From positions 14,756,001 through 14,820,000 of the forward strand of contig OX579639.1 in NCBI GenBank assembly GCA_951230915.1: a stretch of 64,000 bases of DNA, given 5' to 3'. Positions 12,017 to 24,915 of this stretch are shown in pieces; position 1 is the first letter of the stretch, and every line of letters starts with the position of its first letter. Both the position numbers and the translations under genes were made by a program. The notes under the pieces were generated by a model, which did no database searches, had not been told where the DNA came from, and worked only from the letters and a program-made list of their open reading frames with translations. The DNA is from Antitrichia curtipendula (Eukaryota > Streptophyta > Bryopsida > Hypnales > Leucodontaceae).

Positions 12017-13239
12017 AAATAAAATTAAAAATATATATATATAGTATATTTTGAAAAGCCATAAATTGATTGGGGTTATATATGTTAGGCAATTTAAACT
12101 CATATTTTTTGGGTCAAAAACTTTTTAAATTTGACTTGTGAAAACTGAAAAGAGGATTGGAAGACTTCACATCATTTTTGTAGTTTTAACACCCTCATGT
12201 TCAAACATTATTATCTTTTACTCTATAAGTGATATTTTTGTGTTTTAGCAACCTATGAGATTTGTAACATGTCTTGTTTGAATTTATACAGTTACAATTT
12301 TTTTTTAATTGATACACCTAGTCACCTAATCAAAATGTTGACATTTTGTTCAATTTAGAGCAAATTCGTAGGAGCTCAAAACATGACTTGGGCATCTAGG
12401 ATTCTAGGGATTAAAGTTCATTATTGGATTTCTAATTAGAGAAGTTGCTAAATTGATTTTACATTGACTATATGGCAAGAAATTCAAAAATATTAATCCA
12501 TGTAGGCCCTATGCTAATTATTGCCTAAAAAAACTCCAAGTTGTCATTTCACCATGTTCATCTTGAAATGAAATGAAAAGAAAAAATTAGAATCTATTCA
12601 ATTTAAGACTTTCAAGTATAGGATCGCCATTCATAAAGTCATTTATTTCAATTGATTTTCAAATAAATTTCATGTAGCGTGACCTTATCAAGTTAGCAAT
12701 TGCAAGATATTAGACTTTGATCATTTGATTTCCATAATGCCATTTGAGAAAAAATGAAAAATGTTCAATATTTTAATTTGTAAACTTTGGATTTAAAAAT
12801 AAACATGAGGGAGTAGTCAATCAATAGTCCAACTAAAAAAACATTAAAACTAATAGAACAAAAGTTACAAAACGTGAATTATTTTTTGGTTTAATTCTCA
12901 GGGTTGCTATTCTGTGAGCTTGCGAGCGTGAGCCTGGGAGCCTGGGAGCATACAGTTTTTTAGACTGAATTCTAGGGTGGGACCTATGACCGTGTTTATG
13001 AAAAATACAGTAGTAGGATAGAAATTCTATAAAAAATGTTCGGATTTTGGATACCTAAAATGATTTTAACCCTTGAGGGACACTCTATGGCTAAATATTA
13101 TCGAATTTCACTATACTTGAAGTTATAAAACGATGAACTAATTCGGTTTAGGGTTTAGTAATTGCGCCTCCTTGGAATTCTACAGTGGATTTAGGGAATT
13201 ATAGAGTTTAGGGTTGGCCTAAATCTTGCATGTTGGGCC
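12017..13239. other. AT-rich intergenic DNA
   Basis: No ORF, RNA gene or tandem repeat recognised. Confidence 0.4.
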
Positions 13240-13430
13240 GCGATGATCCTAAACTACCGGAGGATGGTCGAGAGGTACTTAAACCAAATAATGTGGTTGC
13301 GGGTTTGAAACCTGGTAGAAGTAGTTTCTCTAGCTTGCGGGAAATCAGCCTCTCTTCCTGACAGACCCTTTGCAGTGTGTTTCCTCAACTCGGTTGTTTC
13401 AAAAATAAAAAAAATAAAAATTCTTGCATG
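13240..13430 (+). mobile_element. SINE-like sequence (tRNA-derived head, A-rich tail)
   Basis: A possible A-box region (GGTCGAGAGGT, near 13267) precedes a B-box-like GGGTTTGAAACCTGG (near 13300) at tRNA-like spacing. An A-rich tail (AAAATAAAAAAAATAAAAA) ends the unit. The head resembles a tRNA-Ser/Leu-type promoter. I cannot fold a convincing functional tRNA. Confidence 0.4.
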
Positions 13431-13908
13431 TACATAAAAAATGGCAGTACATTATATGAACTGAAGTAATTTGGATCCCTTTCCACCCCAAAAATTAAAA
13501 GCAACAAAGCTCTCTTTGTTTCTAACCAATTTATGCAAATCAAGGGGCGCACCCCCTAAAACAAGTAGTAAATGACTATAGATACAGTCATTTACCACAA
13601 TCAAAACCATAACAAGATATTGACAATACAAATTCAGATCTGAGGACCATGAGCTAGTAGCTATATTGGCATCATTTTTCAAATGCATAAAGGAAAGAGT
13701 AGAAGATGGAGAAATAGATCAAACAAGAATGATCTATCTCAAAACAAGATCACGTAGACGAAGAAGACATTGAGTGAGAATGAACACTACTATCACTACT
13801 AGAGGTCTCCTCATCGGCTTCTTCAGCTTCCACATCTACAAATTCCAATACCCTAGGGTCTAAAGGAGTAGCCTTATTCCGTGTAGGGAGAAGGCGCTGG
13901 GATGCAAA

Positions 13909-16900
13909 TTAAACTGCTAACGCCTCGGCATAGGGGGGAAGTAGGTACGGTTGCTCCGGACTAGGAAAAAACCCGGGCAAAGAGTACAATGGCCAGTGTT
14001 GCACCTCATTACTAATCATGCTGCATGGAAAAAAAAAGAGTTATAAATGTCTTAAGATAGGCCAAGGTGAAATGAACATGAACAAGTGCAAATTCAAAAA
14101 GGACTTACTTACTGAATCGAGATTTCTTGATAATATGTTGAACCACGACCTCCTCTGCATCTGGATCGTCAGAGGCCAATGTCACAGGTGCAGGTGTTAC
14201 AGGAACAACATGAACTAGACAAATGAGAGGAGCCAACATTGCATCAAAGATGGCCTTGTCTTCTTCTAGGGCTATAATGTGCCTGTCTAGAAGCCTGCAA
14301 GCGTGGATTGAGGCCCCTGAAACATGAACATTGAATTGAAATTAAAATTTGACTACATCAAGTGCAACAGCTTTGACATGTAATTTGCATCATTAACACG
14401 TGAAGGGTTGGTTCTACAATGTACCAGTTGAAGCCGTACAATCTAGAACCATGTCACCCGGGATAGATGACGCTTCAATGAACATGGCCATAAATCGAGG
14501 GTCCTTCTCACACGCCCCTCTCCACGGAGTACCCTTGTCCATGGCCATCATTTCCGAGGTAGTGAAGTTCTGCATAATGTCGTCACGCTCAACATCCACC
14601 TCGAGTGCAAGCAATATCGGACAGGGCTGGAATGCAAACTTTGAAGGACCAACGTTCGGCAAGTTCCTCACAAACAACTGAATTCCGAAATGCAACGTCT
14701 GCAAAACAAAAGTGATCAATGTCACTTCAGCTCTTACCAAAATGTGAAAAATATTGAAGTGAAGCTAAGAACTTGGCACAAGAGGGGACATTACCGTCAA
14801 TGAACGATCCAAGGGCGACGTTAAGTGCAAGCGGTTTGCCCCCCACCATTCCTTCCGTAATTTGAAAGCATAGGGATCTGCATAGCTGCGGATGTCAGCT
14901 TGGGCTTGGGCCCTGTAAGGATAAATAATAAGTAGTGCCCCATCATCCTGTAAATGTCCATCGACGAATTTGAAAAGAGATTCAAGCCAGGAATCGGAGC
15001 GCTGATTCCACTTTGGAATAGCAGAAGGAGGCTTGGACACAGTAGGAACAGGTAGCCCTTCAGGCATGTCGGCGATGATGAGGTCCACCCGTGGCGACGT
15101 ACTCCGAACTCCTTTGAAGGATCGATCTTTATCCGCTGCGTGCTGCAATTAAGAGGAAATTCAGTATAATACACAAAAAGACAACAAGTGAGTGAAAATG
15201 ACATTGTAGATGAGAGGAGAAGGCCGCACCTTTTCCATGAATTTTAGTATGTCATGGTAAAGCGGAGGCAGTGGATCAGCAAGAACTGCCGTTAGAGATG
15301 AGTTGCAAATGAATTCATCAATGGAGATGTCTGTGTCATTGACCAAGTCAATGACAGTGGGTCCACGAACTAAGCCCGCTTCCGTGAGTGCTAATCGTTC
15401 CGATCCACGCTTCGAGCCTCTAGAAATGGATGTCTGCAATCGAGAACCCTGATCCACAACAGATGAACCGGCTATCGGTTGCTTTGGAGTCTGTTCCACA
15501 TTCTTCTCCTTAGATGTCACCTTCACCTTCTCAGCAGTTTTGAACTTCTTCTTCGTCACTCGTTGAAGCGCCTTGTCGACTGCCTCGGAGTTCTTCACGG
15601 CAATCTTCTTGTCGGCCTCCTCCCTCCTCTTCATTGCCTTTGCTCTAGCATCCTCGTCCAAGCCATTGAACTCGTCGTACTCAGGCACAAGTTCTTGGGA
15701 GTCAATGGAACGTTTCAATCTCTCCTCCGGTAGAGGTGTGAACTCAGGAGGGCAGTCCAAATACCATGCTCCGGACTTCAAGTGAGCACTTGTCCACCAC
15801 CGCAACTGTGAAGGACAAAACATGCAGTGTTCGGTGGAAACGTCTAGCCATGTACATAGAAATGGAGGCAGGTCGCGCTTCGCAATTGCTGCTTTTGGAA
15901 GCAGCTCGTACTTGAAGTACCTGACAAGGTAAATACTTCTCAGAGCTGTGATATAAACGAGATCCCTAGAAAACGAAATTTGATTGCATTTGAAAATAAT
16001 CAGTTCAAATAAAAATTTACCTGAATATTACTCGCTTGACCACGAGGTCAGAACCCTTGTGCTTCAAAAACAAATCAGACTTTTTGAAGACATTGTGGCC
16101 TCTGAAGTGAGAAAGGAATGAATGATCCCACAGTCGGATTCTCCAGCCCTCGATGTATTCAGCTAAAACCTTGGGTTCTTGAGGCGAGTCCATGGCCAAA
16201 TCCAGATTATCCTTCTTGACGATATTGTCAAACATTTCTGTTGCTGCATCCTGTATCTGAACATTCAAGAGATGGAAGCGGTTTTAGATAAGCATCAACA
16301 TGCAAGTCAACTCCTATAGAGAGATTTAAGTTACGAATTCAAATGATGTAGAGAACAGTGGGGAGATCAAACACCAGTTGAAGTCACTCACCCCTGCGTA
16401 CCAACACGCCTTGACTAAGAAGGCTTTTAAGTCATTTTCACCCACGGGCTTCATAGGAAATCGACGAGCCTCTCTAGTTTGGGTGGACGAGTTCCACCAA
16501 CGTAACCACATGATTTTGTGCTTTGACGATACATTGCAGGTAGCAATCATCTGCAACTTGTCGAGAGTCATCTCCGGGATAGTATTTGTACACCAGTGGC
16601 GCTCAATCTTCACAGAATCATTGGAAAAATTAGAATTACAAATACATTCAACAACATTGAGAAATTGAAAATCTGTCAGAATGAGAACTCACTTCATCAA
16701 GCCACTCCTTCCCGAGACTTGGATTAGCCACAGCAGTGAGCTTCCCCAACTTTTTGGTCAAGACAGCTATCTTCTCTTTTGTTCCTAGTCTCATTGCAGC
16801 CAGAACTCCATTCTCTATCTGCTCCTCCACTGGCGTGTCCTCCTTATACAACCTCACTGTAGTATCTGCTGCGGCAGCTATTTCATACTGAAACGGAAAA

Positions 16901-18585
16901 TGGATAAGACAAGTGAAATAAGAAAACAATGAGAACTGAAGAATATATGTAACTGAAGTGTACTTCAAGGGGAACAGTGACACTTACACGATAAATGAAT
17001 GCCGTAAACACCTCTAACGACATGCTATACCATGACTTCCTCAAATTCTGAGTGCATTGTAACATCTCAGAGGCACTCAAGTGATCGGCGAACTTATCCA
17101 AGGGCATGACTCCGTATTTACGGACCCGGTACAAGGTGTCCACCAAGCTTGTCCGGATAAATGAATTCTCAGTGTGTCTGTAATTACAAATCAAACAATT
17201 CGTCAGAATCCCTTTGCTCATAGGAAAACATGACAAAAGAGTCACAAAATAGGAGGAGAGAGTTGTGCACGTACTTATTTATGTCGTGCATAACATGCAT
17301 GACTTCTCCAATCCGCCCCTTCGTCTCTAATAATATAGAGTCAACGGAAACATGCCAATCTCGGTCGTTATCATGGTGAAGAGAAATATATGATGACCAA
17401 GCCAGAAGCCGATGGTTACCATCGCATACAAAGAACTTAGAGTTCTGGAGATGCTTCAACTCCGGCGTAGAACTCAAAATTCCATTAAAAACATCATTCT
17501 CTTCATTCCAAAGAGGTCCCCATGCAACCTTCTCACTCTCTTTGACGTGCTCCCCCTCCCCCTGTTCATTTGTAATTGAAACATAGAAGACGGCCGACCC
17601 ATCCCTGTACCCAAAGACAAATTCTTCAGCTAGCCTAGTCAAGTCAGACTTCAATGCTGGTCTAACCATAGGCATCGCAGACAGGCGACACAATGGAATT
17701 CGTAGTCGAGATACGGAATGGAGCTTCATTCGGAGACTTGAGATGGACGACACCGAATTCACTTTCTGGGATCTACGTAGAGCATCTTCCGAAGTGAAGT
17801 CATCCACAAGTTCTAAATCATCGGCCTCGGATCCGTCCTCTTCCATGTCTTCAGCCATTGATATGTCCGGCTGATCAGGGACAGGCGATTCAGCATTCTC
17901 AGGTTCCATGTCCACCTCAGGATCAGGAGTAGCCTCGGGCAGAATCTGGAAAACAGTACAGCAATCAAAGTTAATGTGGTCCGCGGTATCACGAAATATT
18001 GGATCTTGTTAGGAGATCAAGGTGGGAGCTCTCGGCGCCGAGAGGGCACAATCACAAGCTAGGACCTGATACACAAGACGAAACGACGAGCGGGACGAAT
18101 CCAAAAAAATGTTCCAACACCCGATCACCTGTCCCAGTGGGATCACATCGGGGGAGCAGGCTAGCTGCTCTCGGCGCCGAGAGGGACCAGTCACGATCTG
18201 GGACCTGATACACAAGACGAAATGAAAGGCGAGACGAATCCAAAAAAATGTTCCAACACCCGATCACCCGTCCCAGTGGGATCACATCAGGGGAGCAGGC
18301 TGGCTGCTCTCGGCGCCGAGAGGGACCAGTCAGGATCTGGGACCTGATACGCAAGACGAAACAAAAGGCGGGACGAATCCAAAAAAATGTCACCTTGTTG
18401 CCCTGGACTGTCAGGGTTTCTCCGGCGTCGCTCGCAGGCTCGACCCGATGCGTTTTCTGGGGACTGCTTCTGTCTCCCACCCCTTCGTCGTTCTCGCGGC
18501 CGCCATCCCGCTCGTTGTTGACACGATCTCCGTCGCGGCTGCGTCCTCTTGGAGCTGCATTCCTAGTCGCTGGCTTCCGCACCAT
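13909..18585 (-). CDS. ParB/Srx-like + beta-class amino-methyltransferase-like fusion protein, 11 exons
   Basis: Eleven exons on the minus strand: 18585-18394, 17945-17275, 17177-16988, 16887-16693, 16607-16392, 16256-16021, 15965-15230, 15142-14795, 14698-14425, 14316-14109, 14020-13909. All have GT..AG borders, all phases agree, and there is no stop until TAA: 1,125 aa. Residues about 147-285 resemble a ParB/sulfiredoxin core (RIPLCRLSAMPMVRP, then FFVCDGNHRLLAW with DGNHR at 239-243). The middle (290-810) is largely helical, with a Lys-rich linker. Residues about 813-1090 follow the beta-class DNA amino-methyltransferase order. The motif IV position is ADMPEG (836-841) instead of D/S-PP-Y/F, and the SAM-binding motif I is VLDCTASTGASIHAC, followed by IIALEED. 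ParB-methylase fusions are known from bacteria and phages. Function here is unknown: DNA or RNA modification, or an inactive SAM-binding derivative. Confidence 0.75.
18020..18392. repeat. 139-bp tandem repeat in intron 1, each with a 16-bp perfect palindrome
   Basis: The palindrome CTCTCGGCGCCGAGAG sits at 18029, 18168 and 18307, exactly 139 bp apart, inside a repeated unit (GGACCTGATACRCAAGACGAAA...). The array fills most of intron 1 of the ParB-methyltransferase gene and reaches its first splice donor. Confidence 0.85.
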
Positions 18586-18963
18586 TGTTTTGATCTATTG
18601 AGGAAGTGAGAAAGGATGAGCAAAACTGATGCTGAGGTAGCGGGAACTCGCAAAACACTAAACCCTAAACTCTAAGAACTACCTCCATAAAAGTGAACCA
18701 GACGCGCACCGAGCTCCGTTTCGTTCGTCTTTTCCCACGGACCTCTTAGAATTAGGTTTCCCAGAAAGTTCCTTGTGCATGAAGACTATCCCGGTTCTAA
18801 GAACATCAGCTTATAGAACAGGAAAATGGAACGCTGCATAATCCCGATTCTATGAATTGCAAGACAATGTGTGATTGTTAGAATTGACCCAAGTTATAAA
18901 ATTTGGAACAATGCTAGGGGCATCTTTTTTCTAATGTAGGTATCATCGAATCTGTATTCAAGG

Positions 18964-19395
18964 CAGGGTTGTCCCTGTCACGTCCTATCAGTCCGTCAGG
19001 ATTCAACCCCGGCGTCCGTCAGGATCCAAAAAAAAAAAAAATTTTTTTTTTTTTTTTTTTTTTTGTGGACAGTCTGTCCGTCCTGTGGACGGCCGGCCGT
19101 CCAGGTCGACGGACAAGCCGTCCAGGTCGATGGACAGGCCGTCCTCGAAAAAAAAAAAAAAAAAAAAACCCTTTTTTTTTTTTTGTGGACGGCCGTCCGT
19201 CCCTGTTGACGGCTGGCCGTCCCTGTGGACAGACGATCCGTCCAGGTCGACGGACAGGCCGTCCTTGAAAAAAAAAAAAAAAAAAAAAAAAATTTTGATC
19301 CTGACGCAATTCTGACGCGTCAGGACGCCGACGGACTGACGCCGACGGACATCCGGACGTGAAAACCCCACGTCACGTCTGGATAGACAACCCTG
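18964..19395. mobile_element. Complete non-autonomous hAT-type element (432 bp)
   Basis: Terminal inverted repeats CAGGGTTGTC (18964) and GACAACCCTG (ending 19395) are flanked by a perfect 8-bp duplication ATTCAAGG (18956-18963 and 19396-19403), the hallmark of hAT insertion. The interior alternates long A and T runs with GGACGG...CCGTCC hairpins, so both strands show spurious low-complexity ORFs. Confidence 0.85.
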
Positions 19396-19403
19396 ATTCA
19401 AGG

Positions 19404-20511
19404 GTCACTTTCAACATTGCATGATAGTGATCATGTAGGAAACGCTTGGTTGATTTCTAGTTCTAGAAGTAAATGTAATTCAAAAAGCAAATTATGATCA
19501 TGCAATCATGCGGGACTTACAGAATGGTCGCTGGAGGTTTTGGGCGCTTTGTTGTCTTCGATGCAGAATGTCCCACATAGCAGGGCCACTCTCTTCTTGG
19601 TCTCAGTACTTTGCCTTCTCAATCGTGCATGGGTTAACTCCTTTTGTGATGAGAAATGCGACCTTCCTCTCTTCTTGGATTTCCTCGCTTTACTCAATAA
19701 ACTACGGTCGGGTATGTGTCGTGCTAAAGGCATGAGACTAATAGTTCATATTACTTTCAGAAAGTAATGACCCTTCCAAAATCCTCTAACTAAGATGTCC
19801 ATACATATCCTAATGACCAATTTGAAAGTCCTACTCTCCTTTTGTAATTTCATTTAGACTCAGCGCCTCTGAACAGTATACCACAACTGTGAACCTAAAC
19901 TTCGGCAACCACAACTGTGTTCACATGTTATATCTAATACTTGTTTGTCAGTTCGTAGTGACGGCCACTTCCAAGAGCTGTTGAAATCAATCACCCTAGA
20001 TTTAGTCCGTTTTCAAAATCTTCCTGTCATCATATATATAGGTCAGCTACATTTTTTATGATTTTATGGGACAACTCTGCAATGACGCCGTGATGTATCA
20101 TAGGATGGGGGGGAAAGGTCCTATGCCTGCGTTCTGATAGCAAAGTAGGAGGTGTCTACGTGGACTCCTCTATACGTGTATCCCAAATCTACAGACATGT
20201 CACATGGTCCTTGAATTTTGAATTACTCTCATTTATGACTTAGGTTAGATACTGTCTCGCTTTAAGAGTACTCACTCCTAATATACATTTGGGCGGCGAT
20301 TTTAGACATCCAAATTGGGGGCTAGTGATAGTACTGCATCATTATACGCAATGAAGACACATTATTCCTATCTTTTGAAGTTCCCGTTGTAAGACAAGTA
20401 CATGCCCGCATATTTTCTACGTCTGGATCACTTCATTCAGTAGGAGTTTTTGTTTTCTATGGTTGCTGTAAAAGTGTTCTCATTTCAAGTGTGTCCAAGT
20501 TTGCTTCGTCA
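19404..20511. other. Intergenic, 5' flank of the MULE-like gene
   Basis: No recognised gene. Short ORFs at 19506-19767 overlap on both strands and have no domain. Confidence 0.4.
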
Positions 20512-23500
20512 ATGGCCACCATTAGAGCGGATGGCCGTGAAATTCCATTAGTTCTGCCTTTAGGAGAAGGAGGGTATGCTATAGTGTCTTCTCACCTCCT
20601 TTATGTTCGTTTCGGATTTCTCCAATCTAGTATTTATGTTGAGGAGGAAGTCATGTCTGATTTGGGGCACTTAATAGAGTCCATCCATATGCCAAAGTTA
20701 ATTCTAGAGGACGGTCATTGCTGGCACCTCCGTCGAGGGCGTTATAGAGTATATGGTTTGCCTTCTATCATGCGGGATACTTCTACTGAGAGATTGCCAC
20801 GGGAGTCAGACCACTCCACTGTTAACATGCCGTTTGTAGGCCAAAATATAGGAACTTCTGTGGACAGTGATTGCTTTACAATTGCTACGACTCCGATTCA
20901 ACTTGTCCGAGTGAAGCTAGAAGTTAATGTCCCTGTGATAGATTTATCTAGTGAGTCGGAGGGAGAGTCGCCTAGTCAACCAGGTCTTGCAACAACGCTT
21001 CCTAGACGTGTCTGTAGTGACGTACAGGAAACAACATCCGGTAGGTACTCCACGCCTACTACTAGTCCTGCTTTGTCCACTCACTCAAGACCACCAACTC
21101 ACCCAAATATTTCAGTCGGGTACAGTATCGTTGGGTGCCTTCGCAAACTAGCATCTATTCGCAGATCTAGGAACGAGGTTGCTGCATTAGATTATGATTT
21201 GCTCGACCATCAGAAAGTACAGTACCTTCCTGCAGACTTTGATGGAAACGTAGTATTCGAGTTGCCTTCTCTTCGTGCTCCGTCTTCATCATCCGCTGCT
21301 GGGAACTTACAGGGTATGGATAAACGATATGATGGGCATGCATGGTGTCGGACCATTACATCCAATATCCATAATCAGGATAGCTTGAAATTCCGAAAAT
21401 CATCTTGTACAGGTCATTTGATTTGTAACAATTCCGATTGTGACTATTTCAGGCGATCTTCCAAGCGGAATGAGACTGAATGGTGTGGATATACTCCTAC
21501 TCCTTTCTATGTTGGTACACTCTCTCCAAAGGATTCTATTGTTCTATGCAAAATATGCAAAAGTTCACCCCACTACGTCAGTACTTGTGATGCTAGAATT
21601 TATTACGTTTATAGTGATACTCCAGGGATGACGAGAGCATGCATCCATTTAGGTAATCACATGCATCCTGTTGCTTCTAGAACCTGTAGAGAGTCGTTAG
21701 ACACCATTTCGGAGCTCATTGTAGGTGAAGTCTTAAAAACCCCTAGTGCCACTAACTCAGCCATAGCCCTTGCAGCTAGTAAACAATTTCTGGATAACTA
21801 CCTCATATACAACGGTGAAGGTCCAAAGGAGTTGCTGCGGGGGAAGTCGCTGGAAGATGTCATGGATAGGTTCCAGATCCTTAGTTCCCCGAACATCCGT
21901 AACACTATTTCTTCATTTCGTAGCATTGGAAAAGGTGGGGTCATAGATAGCATTATGAATATGAAACAAAATCTAAAGTTTGAATACATTCATGAGAGCA
22001 TTTTTCCTGGATAGGGAAAAGAAAAAGTGTACTTGTTTAAGATGTTGGTCGATGGACCTGGTAGTGGGGTAGACTTGGTGAAGCGTATGCAAGTGGGAGG
22101 AGATTTGGAGAACGCATGGCTCATGTTTGATCACGTAAAACGAGTAAAGGATTGGACCACCATGGCCTGCCATGTCTATGACACAGGATGTAGAAAGGTC
22201 ATGACAATCGCCGTTTGTGACATGCAATCTGAAGATACTGAGATCCAGTGCATTATGTGGAGGTTACTAAATGATGTTATGAGACGCAACGGCGTAGTGA
22301 ATACAAACTTCAAGGGCTTCATGGCAGATAGCGCGCAAGCAAATTGGAATGCCGTTTGAACTGTATACGGCACGGGGAACCCCAAAATGGAGATGGTCAA
22401 TCGCGAACGAACATGTCTTCTATACTGGAGTACTTCGTTGCACTGGCATACCCAGAAGCTCATCAAACCGGATATGCAACACCAACATATACGTCTATGC
22501 AAGCAATATAAAGACTTAATCACTATGGAGGAAGCTGAGATAAGGTATTTGGCCATTCGATCTTGGTGGTTATCATCCGGGGCAGCCTCAGAAGATGCTC
22601 TGCGTGAATTGGAGTTGTGGCTCGCTTTTTGGCACTTTCGATATCGCCAATGGGGAGGCTTTATGCAAATGGTATGTTTAGATCTCTCCTTCAGTTCTGT
22701 TGCTTTTGTTCTTTTGCACTATCACTTTGAGATGGCTTTCTCTGCTACGAAATTATTATTACGGAAAACTATGATTGTGATCAAACCAGTAATAGGATGC
22801 CATACCTCTCGGAGCTGAGAGGTGCCTTCACAGCCTGCTGACGAGATCAAAATCATAAATGCTTTGCCATGCCTACGCAAGTTGAAGTCTGAGTCTTTTC
22901 AGCCTTAACAATTGTAGGACTAACAAGAATATTTCTTTTGCAGGGACTGAGTGTTGAGGAAATTGCTGACATGCCATCATGCAACTTACCAGAAACAGTC
23001 CACAACAAATGGTTGCAGCAGTCGGGTAATCGCGGTAATGACTTGTTCGCCGCCACCTGTGATGATTGCATTCGAGCCTTCATGCAAATGACAAATTACC
23101 GGTCTTTCTTGAACGGCACAACGTCAAGGTCGGGTCCATCAAAAGAGGAGCTAAAGTTAAGAGGTGCTAGACGCAGCGGCAACCCTAAGAAGATCGCGGA
23201 GGCGTTGAATGTCATTCCTGGAGCAGCTGAGGTTGCAACGCGTGTTCCGCACTTGGAGGGTGAAGAGGTATTTGGCAGCAGTAAGCGCAAACTAGACCTC
23301 CCTATTGGGTCGGATGGTGATTCCCATTGGCCGGACAAGGTGAACTTCTCTCAGCCAAGAGTCATGACTCGGTCTACACGCACACCCACGGAGTCTATCA
23401 AGGATAGGAACAGAGTGGATAATTGTGAGCATGTGCCACATATCACTACTGCGTTGGAAAGTGATTGTGACACTTCTCAATGGCATATTGCGAGGTTATC

Positions 23501-24350
23501 CCACAAGTCTAGCTGCAAATGTCATGCCCAGCAATGAGGATCAAACATCCGTTGCGTTGCCAAAATTGCAAGAGGAAGCAAAGGCACTCCAGCTCCTACA
23601 TACCGCGGACGCAAAAAACAATACGAAGGAAATAAAGATATCGTGACAGATTTTTGGTTCTGCCCAGATGATGTTCACCGTTGCGTGCGAGGCTCTAAAC
23701 GTTCTTAGGTAATTGATTGGCCTGAAGTACCAGACATCTGGCCTGTATTGACAGGCACTAGTTTATCTCGTCAGGAAATACTTCTGCTGCAGGAAGCTGG
23801 ATTCCAGCTCCAAGACCGACCACCTATGTCACCTCGACGATTATTCACGATGTCAAATGTTTTTGAGGCGGTCATGTATGATCAGCTTATCCCTGTGCAT
23901 GCAGACACCTATCCAACAACTTGCCGAAACAAGCCTATTAGACGTATTGCAAATGCTCCTACTACAGAGCATCGCAATAAGTGGGAGAGTGCTGGGAACG
24001 TCAAAGGTACAATCTTAGGAGTCACGATGCTTCCCTTTCCCGGACTTGGAGCCATAATCTCCCTTCAATCTGGAACGGAGCCTGCACACAAAGTCTACCG
24101 AATCACACTGGGCATGTACTTGGAGTGTACTTGTCCTGGTTTTGTGGACATGGCTGTTTCAGCAATTGGTGGACGCCATCAATATGTTAACTGCAAACAT
24201 CTCTATTACTTATTTCGTTACTTTTGCAAAATGAACCTAGTAGATGACAAGTTCATACATTCTCCAAGCTTCAGCTTTAATGAGGTCAAGCGCCTCCTCA
24301 TTCGGGCTGGTATCATCAACGTTCCAAACGAGGTTCTGTTTGATACTTAG
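20512..24350 (+). pseudogene. MULE-like transposase with SWIM zinc finger, several nonsense codons
   Basis: One frame runs from ATG 20512 to 22671, a GT..AG intron spans 22672-22943, and the frame continues to TAG 24350. The family is a plant-type transposase-like protein I recall from lycophytes and bryophytes. A Cys-rich block (CTGHLICNNSDCDYF) precedes a core containing VDGPGSGVDLVKRM and FMADSAQANWNAV. The C-terminal SWIM finger is YLECTCPGF...YVNCKHLYYLF. In-frame stops interrupt otherwise continuous homologous sequence: TAG 22012, TGA 22357, TGA 23535 and TAG 23706. Each would be a Q or R codon before a single C-to-T change. No frameshift was seen. Terminal repeats were not identified. 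MULE assignment rests on SWIM plus the general layout, so the superfamily is uncertain. Confidence 0.7.
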
Positions 24351-24915
24351 GAACCCTAGAGCCTGAGAGTGACTGAGATCTGAATGTAAATTACTTCTAA
24401 CTGAAGTTACACTTGTGGACAAAAGTATAAATTTTTCTTTGGGAAAATCTTGTAATTGAAGTATATATTTTATATACCCTTCCTTCCATCGTCAGGTTCA
24501 TCTTTCACATCTTTCACCTCGTCTTTACAATGTATACTCCCATCATTATATGCTATTATGATAAACAACACCCCTAATACAAATTATTTTTATCCACGGT
24601 CATAGGTCCACGGTGATAGGTCTGGGGACCTAGACCCTGAAATTTATAATGAACTTCAAATTTAGCCCAAAATGTTTGGATTCTCCTTTTATTTTCCACT
24701 ATTATTGATATCTATACTATTTTTTCTAATTCCAGTGCTCCCTGCTCACAGTATTCCCGCTCGCCGCTCACAAGCTCACGCTCACACGCTCACAGAATAG
24801 CACCGCTGGTTTAATTCTAAAGACTTAAAGGAGATTTCATCAAATATGAAGCAATAAAATAATTTGTTACTTATTTCTTGCTTTGGTAAACAATTTCCAT
24901 TGTTTTTATTTCTTA
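24351..24915. other. AT-rich 3' flank
   Basis: No coding or RNA feature recognised. Contains CTCACAAGCTCACGCTCACACGC-like simple sequence near 24765. Confidence 0.4.

Noticed and set aside
19003..19401. Overlapping ORFs rich in Lys and Phe on both strands
   Set aside because: They translate A/T runs and GACGG hairpins of a hAT element; no protein signal.
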